This document shows, piece after piece, positions 16,404-24,804 of a stretch of 64,000 nucleotides of DNA. The position numbers and the translations under genes were made by a program. The DNA lies in assembly GCF_021390435.2 (NCBI RefSeq), contig NZ_JAJVCN010000004.1:1406501-1470500 (forward strand). The letters run 5' to 3'. How positions within the stretch are numbered: position 1 is the first letter of the stretch; each line of letters opens with the position of its first letter. Source of the DNA: Kibdelosporangium philippinense. GTDB taxonomy: Bacteria > Actinomycetota > Actinomycetes > Mycobacteriales > Pseudonocardiaceae. The notes under the pieces were generated by a model, which was not told where the DNA came from, ran no database searches, and was given only the letters and a program-made list of their open reading frames with translations.

Positions 16404-17876
16404 ATGACAGCGCTGCCGGCACGACCGGTCTCGATAACCGGCGAGTTGACTGACGCCGCTGTCGTCGAACAGTCCTGGACGGACGCGGACGCCTTCGCGG
16501 TGATCTTCGACCGGCACGCGGTGACCGTGCACAGGTTCCTGTCACGCCGGGTGGGTGCGCAACTCGCCGACGATCTCACCGGCCAGACCATGCTCGTCGC
16601 CTTTGACCAGCGGCGACGCTTCGACCTCAGCCAGCACAACGCGTTGCCGTGGTTGTACGGCATCGCCGCCAACCTGCTGCGTCGGCACACACGGACCGAG
16701 GAGCGGCGGCACCGGGCGCTGGCCAAGTCCGCGGCCGACACGATTCTGGAGAGCCATGCCGAGTCGGTCACCGATCGCGTGACCGCGGCCGCTCAGCCAC
16801 TGGGGAAAGCGCTCGCGAAGTTGCCCGCCGCCGAGCGGGAGATCGTGCTGTTGGTCGCCTGGGAGAGCCTTTCCTACGAAGAGATCGCGGTGGCGCTGGA
16901 CATTCCGATCGGCACGGTCTGCTCCCGCCTGCACCGCGCCCGTACGAAGCTGCGTCGCGCGCTTGAAAGGAGGCCCGCTGACATGGACGATCTCGAACTG
17001 CTCGCCCGCCTGCGTCCACAGGTCGACGACCCTGATCCGGCCGTGCTGGCCAAGCACCGGCGCACAATGCTGAACGGCGCCAGTAAACCCGTTAGGCGGC
17101 GCTGGTCGATGCCGTTGGCGATCGGAGCCGCCGCCGCAGCGGGGATCGTCGCGGTCGGCTTGGTGGTCGGCCTGCCCAACGAGGTACCGGACGCGTCGCC
17201 GAGTTCCACGCCACCGGCGGTCACCCTGCTCGCCAACGCGGCCGACGCCGCGGCCAAAACCCCGGCAGGCCAAGGCAACTGGGCCTACACGAGCACCGTC
17301 ACCGTCTTCAACGACGCTGGCCTCCGTACCAACCGAACACAGACATGGGAGAAAGTCGACGGTACGGACGCCTTGATACGCACGAACCGCGACGGCAAAT
17401 TCGACGAGACAAGGACCGGCGACAACAGCGACATATTCACGCCCTCGCTGCGCCACCCCACGTACCGCTTCCTGGCAACCCTGCCAACCGACCCCACCGC
17501 GCTACGCGACGCGATCTACGCACACGCACGGCAAGAAGTCGGCAACTCGAAGCAGTACACAGTGGACCAGTGGGCCTTCCAGATGATCGGGAATCTCGTG
17601 CAGAGCGCCGCGCCGCCCGCGCTGAAGGCCGCGCTTTACCGTGTCGCGGCTACGGTTCCTGGCGTGGAGTCCGTCGACAATGTGACGGACGCCGCTGGCC
17701 GCCAAGGGATCGGTGTCGCGCATACGGTCAACAACGCTGGCGATCGCACGATCCTCATCTTCGACCGGACCACCTATCAGGTCATGGGCCGCGCGGGGCA
17801 GGTCAGCGACGGTCGCACGGACTCGGTGGCTGTGCTGGCGACCGGGCTCGTCGCGGAGGCCGGGCAGACGCCATGA
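16404..17876 (+). CDS. ECF sigma factor fused in frame to a CU044_5270-type membrane protein
   Basis: 490-residue fusion. Residues about 30-190 are an ECF sigma factor: region 2 (FAVIFDRHAVTVHRFLSRRV, GQTMLVAFDQRRRF) and region 4 (LPAAEREIVLLVAWESLSY, then PIGTVCSRLHRARTKLRRAL). From Met194 (MDDLELLARLRP) it continues as a CU044_5270 family protein with one membrane segment at about 227-249 and an extracytoplasmic domain ending at 490. These are normally two neighbouring genes. A clear ribosome site AAAGGAGG stands 9 bases before the Met194 codon, so a separate second protein may still be made. Probably a sigma factor with its membrane-bound regulator. GGGAACT at 16328 could be an ECF -35 element for self-control. 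Confidence 0.85.
   Translation: MTALPARPVSITGELTDAAVVEQSWTDADAFAVIFDRHAVTVHRFLSRRVGAQLADDLTGQTMLVAFDQRRRFDLSQHNALPWLYGIAANLLRRHTRTEERRHRALAKSAADTILESHAESVTDRVTAAAQPLGKALAKLPAAEREIVLLVAWESLSYEEIAVALDIPIGTVCSRLHRARTKLRRALERRPADMDDLELLARLRPQVDDPDPAVLAKHRRTMLNGASKPVRRRWSMPLAIGAAAAAGIVAVGLVVGLPNEVPDASPSSTPPAVTLLANAADAAAKTPAGQGNWAYTSTVTVFNDAGLRTNRTQTWEKVDGTDALIRTNRDGKFDETRTGDNSDIFTPSLRHPTYRFLATLPTDPTALRDAIYAHARQEVGNSKQYTVDQWAFQMIGNLVQSAAPPALKAALYRVAATVPGVESVDNVTDAAGRQGIGVAHTVNNAGDRTILIFDRTTYQVMGRAGQVSDGRTDSVAVLATGLVAEAGQTP
16966..16985 (+). promoter_or_regulatory. Internal ribosome binding site and ATG inside the sigma fusion gene
   Basis: AAAGGAGG at 16966-16973, 9 bases before the in-frame ATG at 16983, stands exactly where the second gene of a sigma/CU044_5270 pair would begin. 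It suggests the two were once separate genes and that the membrane protein may also be made on its own. Confidence 0.6.
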
Positions 17877-17906
17877 GCCCGGGGCTGCCAGCGATCCCCC
17901 GACCGG

Positions 17907-18602
17907 TCACCCAAGCAATAGGCCGGTGAGTTCCTCGGGCCGTGACCAGAAGGGCGAGTGTGACGCGTCCAGCTCCACGATCGAGGCGCCGTAGTCCTCT
18001 TTGGCTATCCGACGGGTCACTTCACCGTTGACCACATGGTCCTCGGTGCAGACGATGTAGCGGGTCGGAACGCGGGGATAGCTGGTCAACGGGGTTGGCG
18101 CGATAAACGGTTCCCGCGCATTGCGGGCAACCAAGCGCTTGATCGCCAGGTCGGCGTCGGATCGCTCGCAGTCCTGGTAGAACAGGGCGTAGGCATCATC
18201 GGGATTCCACACGATGCCGCCGAACTCGCTGGTGCCCTGCCGCCCAAGTGCGGTCACGACCTCAGTTGTCAGTGGGCCGGGGGTCTGACGACTGGCTTCG
18301 AGGGAACTCATGCCGATGATCGGCAGCAGGGACGTGAGCAGGACCAGTTCGCGGACCGGGGTTCGCTGAACGACCAACGGCGCGATGAGCCCGGAAGCCG
18401 AATGGGCGACAAGGACGGTGTCCTCTGGTGCGACGATGGCCTTCTCGACAGCGGCTGTGAGGGCCTCGAAAGTGATGGTGGGATCGTCAAACGCGAGGTC
18501 GGGGGTGACAACCCGGTGTCCGAGCGCCGTCAGGCCGGGCGTGACACGTTCCCAGCACCAAGCGCCGTGCCAGGATCCGTGCAACAGTACGAAATCGGTC
18601 AC
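17907..18602 (-). CDS. Alpha/beta hydrolase of the methylesterase/hydroxynitrile-lyase type
   Basis: 231 residues from the GTG at 18602. N-terminal TDFVLLHGSWHGAWCWERV and the nucleophile Ser in VLVAHSASGLIAPLV are typical of the salicylate-esterase/HNL-like group common in actinomycetes. The C-terminal His is in LDASHSPFWSRPEEL; TRYIVCTEDHVV holds the likely acid. No signal peptide. Convergent with the ECF sigma fusion gene and divergent from the SDR at 18735. Substrate unknown. Confidence 0.88.
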   Translation of the reverse strand: MTDFVLLHGSWHGAWCWERVTPGLTALGHRVVTPDLAFDDPTITFEALTAAVEKAIVAPEDTVLVAHSASGLIAPLVVQRTPVRELVLLTSLLPIIGMSSLEASRQTPGPLTTEVVTALGRQGTSEFGGIVWNPDDAYALFYQDCERSDADLAIKRLVARNAREPFIAPTPLTSYPRVPTRYIVCTEDHVVNGEVTRRIAKEDYGASIVELDASHSPFWSRPEELTGLLLG

Positions 18603-18734
18603 CGCAACACTCCAATGAGGACAACTGGACGTCTCAGTGTCGCGCCGCACGCGGCGACGGGTCCACTGTCCGGCGAGCACATGCCACCTGCAAATCGGGT
18701 GCTGTCCGCGCCGCGACCCGGCAAGATAAGGATC

Positions 18735-19511
18735 ATGAGTAGGCAGAACGATGCCACGGCGGGACGACCGCTCGCCCTGGTCACAGGGGCGGGACGTTCG
18801 GCGGGAATCGCGGCATCCGTGGTCCTCAACCTGGCCAAGGCGGGGTGGGACGTGGCCTTCACGTACTGGACTCCGTACGACGCGCGGATGGAGTGGGGCA
18901 TCGAGCAGGGGGCACCCGCGCAGCTGCGAACGAAGGTGGTGGCCCTTGGGGCAAGAACCCTCGCGGTCGAAGCGGACCTGAGTGACCCGGCCGCGCCGTC
19001 ACAGCTCTTCGACAGTGTCGAGGCGGAACTGGGAAACGTCACCGCGCTCGTGCTCTGCCATTGCGAGTCGGTCGACTCCGGTCTGCTGGACACCACGGTG
19101 GAGAGCTTCGACCGCCATTTCGCGGTCAACGCGCGGGCGACATGGCTGCTGATCCGGGAGTACGGGTTGCGATTCCGCGGGCAGCACGGAAGCGGCCGGA
19201 TCATCAGCCTGACCAGCGATCACACTGCCGGGAACCTGCCGTACGGGGCGAGCAAGGGGGCGATGGACCGGATCACGCTGGCTGCGGCCCGTGAGCTGGC
19301 CCAACTGGGAGTGGCCTGTAACGCGGTCAATCCCGGGCCGACCGATACCGGGTGGATGACCGACGAGCTGAAGGCCGACATGATCCGCTCGACGCCCCTT
19401 GGGCGCCTTGGCGTGCCGCAGGACTGCGCGAATCTGGTCACGTTCCTCTGCTCGCCGGAGGGCGGATGGATCAACGCCCAGCTTCTGCAGAGTGACGGCG
19501 GTATCGGGTAA
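18735..19511 (+). CDS. SDR family oxidoreductase (3-oxoacyl-reductase-like)
   Basis: 258 residues from the ATG at 18735, which follows AAGATAAGGA. Nucleotide-binding motif LVTGAGRSAGIAASV, catalytic Ser in ISLTSDHTAG, Tyr/Lys in YGASKGAMDR and the NPGPTDTGWM segment are all present. The glycine motif (TGAGRSAGIA) is slightly unusual but seen in this subgroup. Predicted NAD(P)H-dependent reductase. Divergent from the hydrolase at 17907-18602; a functional link is possible but not shown. Confidence 0.92.
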   Translation: MSRQNDATAGRPLALVTGAGRSAGIAASVVLNLAKAGWDVAFTYWTPYDARMEWGIEQGAPAQLRTKVVALGARTLAVEADLSDPAAPSQLFDSVEAELGNVTALVLCHCESVDSGLLDTTVESFDRHFAVNARATWLLIREYGLRFRGQHGSGRIISLTSDHTAGNLPYGASKGAMDRITLAAARELAQLGVACNAVNPGPTDTGWMTDELKADMIRSTPLGRLGVPQDCANLVTFLCSPEGGWINAQLLQSDGGIG

Positions 19512-19576
19512 GGCCAGTCGGACATCTCGGTGACGATCACTTGTTTCATCACCCCTCCAGCTTGTCCACAGAGGAG

Positions 19577-19607
19577 CTTGTCCGGCACTGCATAAGCGCC
19601 GGACAAG
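19577..19607. terminator. Bidirectional terminator hairpin
   Basis: CTTGTCCGGC at 19577-19586 pairs with GCCGGACAAG at 19598-19607 (10-base stem, 11-base loop) between the convergent SDR and ABC transporter genes. Confidence 0.65.
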
Positions 19608-19628
19608 GCCGTTGGGAAGGAAAGCTTC

Positions 19629-21376
19629 CTAACGGGCGAGCATGTGCAGTTCGCGATATGGCCCGGAAGCCGCGAGCAACTCGCCCGGCGGCCCGTGTTC
19701 CACGACGCGGCCCTGCGACAGCACCAGCACACGGTCGGCGTTGGCCGTCAGCCGAAGGTCATGCGTGATCAGGATTGTGGTACGTCCAGCCGTCAACCGC
19801 CGCAATGGGCCAAGCAAGCGATCGAACGTGTGTGAGTCAAGACTTGCCGTCGGCTCGTCAAGCACGAGCACAGGAGTGTTCGCGACCATCGCACGCGCGA
19901 TGGCGATACGCTGACGTTGACCGCCCGACAAGCCGTGACCGTGTTGTCCGATGACAGTGCGGTATCCGGCAGGCAGTGCGGTGATGAACTCGTGTGCGTC
20001 GGCTGCTTTGGCCGCTTCGACGATGTCCTGGTCTGTCGCTGTCTTCGAGCCGTAGCCGATGTTGTCACGGATCGTGCCGTGGAACATCAGCGTCTCCTGC
20101 TGAACCAGCGCGATGTTGCTGCGCAAGGATTCCAGCGTCAGATGGCGGATATCGACGCCGTCGAGGGCGATCCTGCCGAAGTCTGGGTCGTAGAAGCGTA
20201 GCAGCAGCTTGGCGATGGTCGACTTACCCGCTCCGCTCGCGCCCGTGACAGCCAGGAGTTCGCCCTGTTGAACGTCCACTGTGAACCCTTGAACAGCTGG
20301 CCGAGACGCGCCAGGATACGCGAAACCCACCGACTGCAGCCGTACGTGCCCCCACGCCCTCGCTAGCCGGCGGGCGTCAGGAGCGTCGGCCAGGGGTGGC
20401 ACCGCGTCGAGCAGTTCGATGATCCGTTCCGAACCCGTTGTAGCAGCGGACACCATCACCCTGAGCTGGCCGAGCTCTTGGAGCGGCGCGTAAAGGTAGG
20501 TCAGGATCGCGGCGAACGCCAGCACGCCGCCGAGGCTGATGCGCCCACTGGTGATCTCCCACACGCCAAGGCCCATCACAGCAAGGACGCTGACCGTTTG
20601 TGCAATGTGGACAACCGGGTGTACAGGCCGCTGAGCTTGGCGATCGACAGATCCGTTGACAGCATCTGGATACCGGCCGCGTACAGGCGCCGTTTCTCGG
20701 TCTCCTGGCGGTTGTACGCCTGCACCACCGCGACGTTCGCCAGGCTCTCCTCCAGGATGGCCGTGATGTCGCCGTTCAGCGCACGTTGGTCGCGTGACTT
20801 GGTGTTGATGTGCCGGGCGAATCGGCGCGTGATCGTCACGAACACCGGCACGACAACGAAGGCCGCCAGGGAAAGCTCCCAGCTCAGGTAGATCGCGAAG
20901 CCACCGAAGAAGATCACCCCGAACACCGCGGTGACCGCCTGTACCAGTCCGGAGCTGACGAACCTCTCCACGGTGTCGATGTCGTCGGTCAGCCGGGCGA
21001 TCAGGTCTCCTGGCTTGCGGCGTTCGAAGAAGTCCGGCGGTTGCCGGTGCAAGTGGCCGAAAACCTGGGTACGCAGGCGCAACAGGAACCGTTCGCCGGA
21101 CCTGGTGGTCAGATACGCGCCGAAGAACACGAGCACACTGGACAGTGCTGCGACGCCGAGCCACATCGCGGCCGGAACCCAGAACGCGGCGACGTCACCG
21201 GTCCGAAGTGCTTTGTCCACAATGGAGGAGAAGATGGCGACCGCGACCGTGTCGCAGGCGGTCGCGACGATCATCAGAAGCCCACCGAGTGCGAGCCATG
21301 TCCGGTTGTTCCGGGTGAGCGGCCAGAACCGGCGGAACACGGCACGGGCGGAGAGAACGGTCTTCGGAGAGTCCAC
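19629..21376 (-). pseudogene. ABC exporter (permease/ATPase) split by a frameshift
   Basis: From the GTG at 21376 the first frame gives a normal exporter membrane domain (FRRFWPLTRNNRTWLALGG up to AKLSGLYTRLST) and ends at 20576. From about 20605 another frame continues with IAQTVSVLAVMGLGVWEIT, Walker A GASGAGKSTIAKLLL, the signature LSGGQRQRIAIARAM and LVLDEPTASLD to 19629. Adding one base near 20605 restores 582 codons, the normal half-transporter size. It follows a 42-residue peptide gene and a strong hairpin, a layout like peptide exporters. Either a real inactivating deletion or a base error; all functional motifs are otherwise intact. Confidence 0.88.
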
Positions 21377-21397
21377 TGTGTACCCCGTTCGCGTGGT

Positions 21398-21427
21398 GAG
21401 GGCCCGCGGCGTGCTGCCGCGGGCCTC
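21398..21427 (-). terminator. Strong GC hairpin between the small peptide gene and the ABC transporter
   Basis: GAGGCCCGCGGC pairs with GCCGCGGGCCCTC (one bulged base) around a 5-base loop, about 20 bases after the peptide gene stop and about 20 bases before the ABC gene start. No U-run follows, so it may act as a partial terminator or RNA stabiliser, giving more peptide message than transporter message. Confidence 0.6.
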
Positions 21428-21437
21428 TCATCAGCGG

Positions 21438-21566
21438 TTACTTCCGCGGTCCGACCTCGGTACGCGGCTTGACCTCACCGCGCAGGGTGACCCGGTCGGT
21501 GATCCTCGGCACGATGTCGCCGAACGGGGAGGTACGCGGGGTGTCTTCCGGCTTGCGCTTCGCCAT
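21438..21566 (-). CDS. 42-residue basic peptide of unknown function
   Basis: ATG at 21566 with a good ribosome site (AGAAGGGCAG, spacing about 5). The peptide starts MAKRKPEDTPRTSPFGDIVP and is rich in Arg, Lys, Pro and Thr; it has no Cys and no membrane segment. It directly precedes a hairpin and an ABC exporter on the same strand, and the two may be one transcript. A ribosomal peptide precursor is one possibility, but no modification enzyme is adjacent and the core is not recognisable. It may instead be a small cytoplasmic protein. Confidence 0.6.
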   Translation of the reverse strand: MAKRKPEDTPRTSPFGDIVPRITDRVTLRGEVKPRTEVGPRK

Positions 21567-21760
21567 TGTTCTGCCCTTCTCTTGGAGTGGCCACCGTCGA
21601 GTGACGGTGACAAGCCAAACCGTAGGCAGCACGCTGTTTCAGCGGTGTCTCGCAATGTCCTTATCTGAACCCAACAACCGTGGTACTAGGCCGAAACGGT
21701 TGTTATCGTTCGGATCCGGACATTCACCGGTACCCTGATCGCACGTGCGGAGGGGTACCG

Positions 21761-22423
21761 ATGCCGAAAGAACGCACTCGGGATCACAGATCCCGGATAA
21801 TGTCGGCGGTCGTCGGAGGCGCGTTCACGCTGCTGATCGCCCTTGCCATCGCCCGGCCGGTGTATGTGGAGATCGGGGGAGGGATCGCCTTCCAAGCCGG
21901 GACTCTGGAGACGACGAGTGCGCACGCCATCGTGATCACGCATCCCGGCACAACGGGCAGTTATTCAACCGGCCCGAGTACCAAAACCACAGTCACCCTG
22001 CCCAACGGCAAGACACACCGCGCGACCATAAAGCAACGCGAGTTGACTCGGTACAACGGCCAGACGGTGACTGCGGGGTTGTTCAGCGGCGAAGTGGTCG
22101 CGGTCAACGGGTACGACGTCACGGGCATGTTCTCGTTCGGCTATTTTGTGCTCCTGATGATGTTGACCGGAATGACCGTCTTCAGCGTGACCATGGTCAT
22201 CAAGCGTCGCTCGCTTGTGCCGGACCACAAGTCTCCGGTGGCGAGCGTCCACGCATGGTCTGCCGCGTGGCTTTCCCTGGTGGTGGCGGGGGTCTTCGAC
22301 ATTCTCGACACACCATGGTGGCCGGTGATCGCCTGGGGCGGCTGCTCGGCGCTGTTCCTGACCGTGTACTCGGTCAAGTACGTCCGCGTGAACCGGCTGT
22401 ATCGGGCCGATCTCGTCCACTGA
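21761..22423 (+). CDS. Membrane protein of unknown function
   Basis: 220 residues; ATG at 21761 after GCGGAGGGG. Four membrane segments are apparent: about 14-34 (IMSAVVGGAFTLLIALAIA), 125-147 (FSFGYFVLLMMLTGMTVFSV), about 168-186 (WSAAWLSLVVAGVFDIL) and 190-208. The loop between the first two is about 90 residues, polar and rich in Thr/Gly, and should face outside. I do not recognise the family. Divergent from the 42-residue peptide gene. Its end is 98 bases from the terminator of the converging glycosyltransferase gene. Confidence 0.75.
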   Translation: MPKERTRDHRSRIMSAVVGGAFTLLIALAIARPVYVEIGGGIAFQAGTLETTSAHAIVITHPGTTGSYSTGPSTKTTVTLPNGKTHRATIKQRELTRYNGQTVTAGLFSGEVVAVNGYDVTGMFSFGYFVLLMMLTGMTVFSVTMVIKRRSLVPDHKSPVASVHAWSAAWLSLVVAGVFDILDTPWWPVIAWGGCSALFLTVYSVKYVRVNRLYRADLVH

Positions 22424-22520
22424 TCTGGGATTGCTGGAAGAAAACCGCAAGATGCCCGTGGCACAGTTGGTCCCGGACTTGATGAGCCGTGCGCGTAAAC
22501 CCCCCTACGCGCAGGTGATC

Positions 22521-22554
22521 GGGGGCGGTGGCCGCAGCGCGGGCCACCGCCCCC
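22521..22554. terminator. Terminator hairpin between convergent genes
   Basis: GGGGGCGGTGGCC at 22521-22533 and GGCCACCGCCCCC at 22542-22554 form a perfect 13-base stem with an 8-base loop, 10 bases beyond the stop of the glycosyltransferase gene. Confidence 0.75.
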
Positions 22555-22564
22555 GTGACCACCA

Positions 22565-23305
22565 CTACTTCTTGAGGTCCTTGCCGAACAACAGTTTCCA
22601 CGGCATCGCCGCTGATTCCATCTGCACCTTGAGCGTCATTTTGGACGCGCCTTCGGTGCGTTCCTCGAATGTGATCGGGACCTCGTCGATCCGCAGGCCG
22701 AGTTTGACCGTGCGGTGGTTCATCTCGACCTGGAACGCGTATCCGTTGCTCTGGATCGTCGGCAAGTCGATCTTGCGGAGGGTTTCCGCGCGCCATGCTT
22801 TGAAGCCCGCGGTCGCGTCTTTCACGCTCAGCCGCAGTATTGTGTTGACGTAGAAATTCGCCCACGCTGACAACGCTTTGCGGTGCCACGCCCATTCGCT
22901 GGCGGTGGCTCCGCCCGGCACGTATCGCGAGCCGAGAACGACCGCCGCGTCGGTGGTCATCAGTCGCTCGATCATCACCGGAACCGCGGCGACGGGGTGG
23001 GAGAGGTCCGCGTCCATCTGCATGATGATGTCGGCGCCGTCGTCGAGCGCGCGGGCGAATCCGGTGAGGTAGGCGCGGCCGAGGCCGTCTTTCTCCGCCC
23101 GGTGGATGACCTGCACGGCACCCGCCGATTCCTCGGCCAGTGTGTCCGCGACCTCGCCGGTGCCGTCCGGCGAGTTGTCGTCGACGACGAGTACGCCAAG
23201 CCCTGGAACGCCGAGCCCGAGCAGTTCACCGACCAGCTTGGGCAGGTTTTCCCGTTCGTTGTACGTCGGGACGACGATGATCACCTTGGGGGAGCTTTCT
23301 CCCAT
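22565..23305 (-). CDS. Polyprenol monophosphomannose synthase-like glycosyltransferase (GT2)
   Basis: 246 residues; family 2 glycosyltransferase with VPTYNERENLPKLV, VVDDNSPDGTGEVAD, the metal-binding QMDADLSHP and SRYVPGGATASEWAWHRK, the signature of dolichol/polyprenol-phosphate-mannose synthases. The C-terminal membrane domain found in some relatives is absent, so it matches the catalytic Ppm1/DPM1 module. Reaction: GDP-mannose plus polyprenyl phosphate gives polyprenyl-phosphomannose, the donor for lipoglycan and protein O-mannosylation outside the membrane. ATG with GAAAGCACGAAAATGGG-like upstream region; monocistronic. Confidence 0.9.
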   Translation of the reverse strand: MGESSPKVIIVVPTYNERENLPKLVGELLGLGVPGLGVLVVDDNSPDGTGEVADTLAEESAGAVQVIHRAEKDGLGRAYLTGFARALDDGADIIMQMDADLSHPVAAVPVMIERLMTTDAAVVLGSRYVPGGATASEWAWHRKALSAWANFYVNTILRLSVKDATAGFKAWRAETLRKIDLPTIQSNGYAFQVEMNHRTVKLGLRIDEVPITFEERTEGASKMTLKVQMESAAMPWKLLFGKDLKK

Positions 23306-23434
23306 TTTCGTGCTTTCCTTACGTGCTCCGTGTCAGGCATTGCGCGGCCGCTCCACCGTAGCCGGACCGGGAAAGGCCAGTTCAACCGGGTTGGAATGCA
23401 TTTCACGAAGCCATTGGAACAATTACCCGTTCGC

Positions 23435-24159
23435 TCAGACGAGCTGATCGGTCGGGCGTACCAGAATCTCATTGACCGCAACATGATGCGTCTGGCTGAC
23501 CGCGTAGACAACGGCGGCTGCGATGTCCTCCGCTTGCAGGGTGCGAATCGACTCGGCCAGTTGCCGCGCGGCCTCGCGCATCGCGGGGTCCACCTGGTGG
23601 CTGGCGAGCTCGGTCGCGGTGAATCCCGGCTCGATCAGCACGACATGTACCCCGGCGGCGGTCACTTCCTGGCGCAGGGTCTCGGTGAAGCGTTGAGCCC
23701 GAACTTCGTTGCCGAATACGCGGCTGCACGCGGCGAAACCACACGGCCGGACGTCGACGAGACCTGCACTACGGTGCCCGCGGAGTTGAGCAGGTGCGGC
23801 AGGGTGGCGTGCGTGATGTACATCGCGCCGAGCAGGTTCGTGTTCACCATCCGGCGCCACTGTGACGTGTCGGCGCCGGCGACGGTCCCGTTCGGCATCA
23901 CCCCGGCACTGTTGACCAGGACATCCAGGCTGCCGAACCGGTCGACCGTGGCGGCGACCGCGTCCTGGCAGGACGTCTCATCCGTGACATCGAGGTCCAG
24001 CTCGAGGATCTCGCCTGGAGCCTCCTTGGCGAGCTGAGTGAGCCGGTCGGCCCGGCGTGCGCCGACCGCGACATTCGCCCCGGCCTGGGACAGGGCTAGC
24101 GCGGTCGCCGCGCCGATGCCCGAGGAAGCGCCGCTGACCAGGACGTTCTTTCCGCGCAT
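23435..24159 (-). pseudogene. SDR oxidoreductase with a one-base frameshift
   Basis: From ATG 24159 the frame has the Rossmann motif VLVSGASSGIGAATAL, LVNSAGVMPNG and the catalytic Ser plus AAYSATKFGLNA. It then runs out of frame at about 23690, exactly after the active site. The next frame carries FTETLRQEVTAAGVHVVLIE to the end at 23435. One added base (a T in GCTTCACC) restores 241 codons. Divergent from a TetR gene with twin palindromes between them, so probably its regulated target. Without repair the protein would lack the C-terminal third. Confidence 0.88.
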
Positions 24160-24182
24160 GAGAGGTGCCTTTCTTCGGTAAC

Positions 24183-24226
24183 CGGACCGTTCGGTCACTT
24201 TGGCAGCTAAACGGACCGGCCGGTCA
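24183..24226. promoter_or_regulatory. Twin palindromic operators between SDR and tetR
   Basis: CGGACCGTTCGGTCA at 24183-24197 and CGGACCGGCCGGTCA at 24212-24226 are two copies of the palindrome GACCG-NN-CGGTC, 29 bases apart. They lie in the 87-base gap between the divergent SDR and TetR genes, so are very likely the TetR binding sites controlling both. Confidence 0.8.
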
Positions 24227-24246
24227 GGTTGAGCTAGACTGGCCGC

Positions 24247-24804
24247 GTGAGAGCTGATGCCGTCCGGAGTCGCGAGCAGCTGCTGAAAGCCGCCGCGGAG
24301 GTGTTCGCCGAGCAGGGCACGGAGACTTCGATCGCGGAGATCGCACAGCGTGCGGGCGTCGGCAAGGGCACGGTTTTCCGGCACTTCGCCTCGAAGGACG
24401 AGCTGGTCGCCGCGATCGTGTGTGGCATCATCGATGATCTTGTGGTCACGGTCGAAGGTCTGGCCGAGTCGGATCCGATGACCGGTTTGTCCGGCTACAT
24501 GACGGCGATGATCGACCTGCAGGCCCGTAACCGGGCATTTTGTGAAGTGGCGTACGAAGGCTCAGCGCTGGATCATCCCAGCGCCGAAGCCAGCCGGGCA
24601 CGACTGCTCGCCGCCGTCGACGTCATCGCCGACCGGGCGCGCGCGGCAGGCGTGATCAAGCCAGGGATCACCGGCGAGGACCTGATGGCACTGCTCAGCG
24701 GGATCCACCATGCCGCAGCGCCACGGATGGCCGCCGAACCAGAGCTGAACAGGCGCTATCTGGCCGTGGTTCTCGACGGCCTGTCAAACCGGCTCGGGAG
24801 TTGA
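24247..24804 (+). CDS. TetR family regulator
   Basis: 185 residues from GTG 24247. HTH TSIAEIAQRAGVGKGTVFRHF at residues about 28-48. Ligand domain resembles the SbtR-type group (FCEVAYEGSALDHPSAEASR). Twin palindromes lie 21-64 bases upstream. It should repress itself and the divergent SDR. Its last 21 bases overlap the end of the convergent AfsR-type gene. Confidence 0.93.
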   Translation: MRADAVRSREQLLKAAAEVFAEQGTETSIAEIAQRAGVGKGTVFRHFASKDELVAAIVCGIIDDLVVTVEGLAESDPMTGLSGYMTAMIDLQARNRAFCEVAYEGSALDHPSAEASRARLLAAVDVIADRARAAGVIKPGITGEDLMALLSGIHHAAAPRMAAEPELNRRYLAVVLDGLSNRLGS

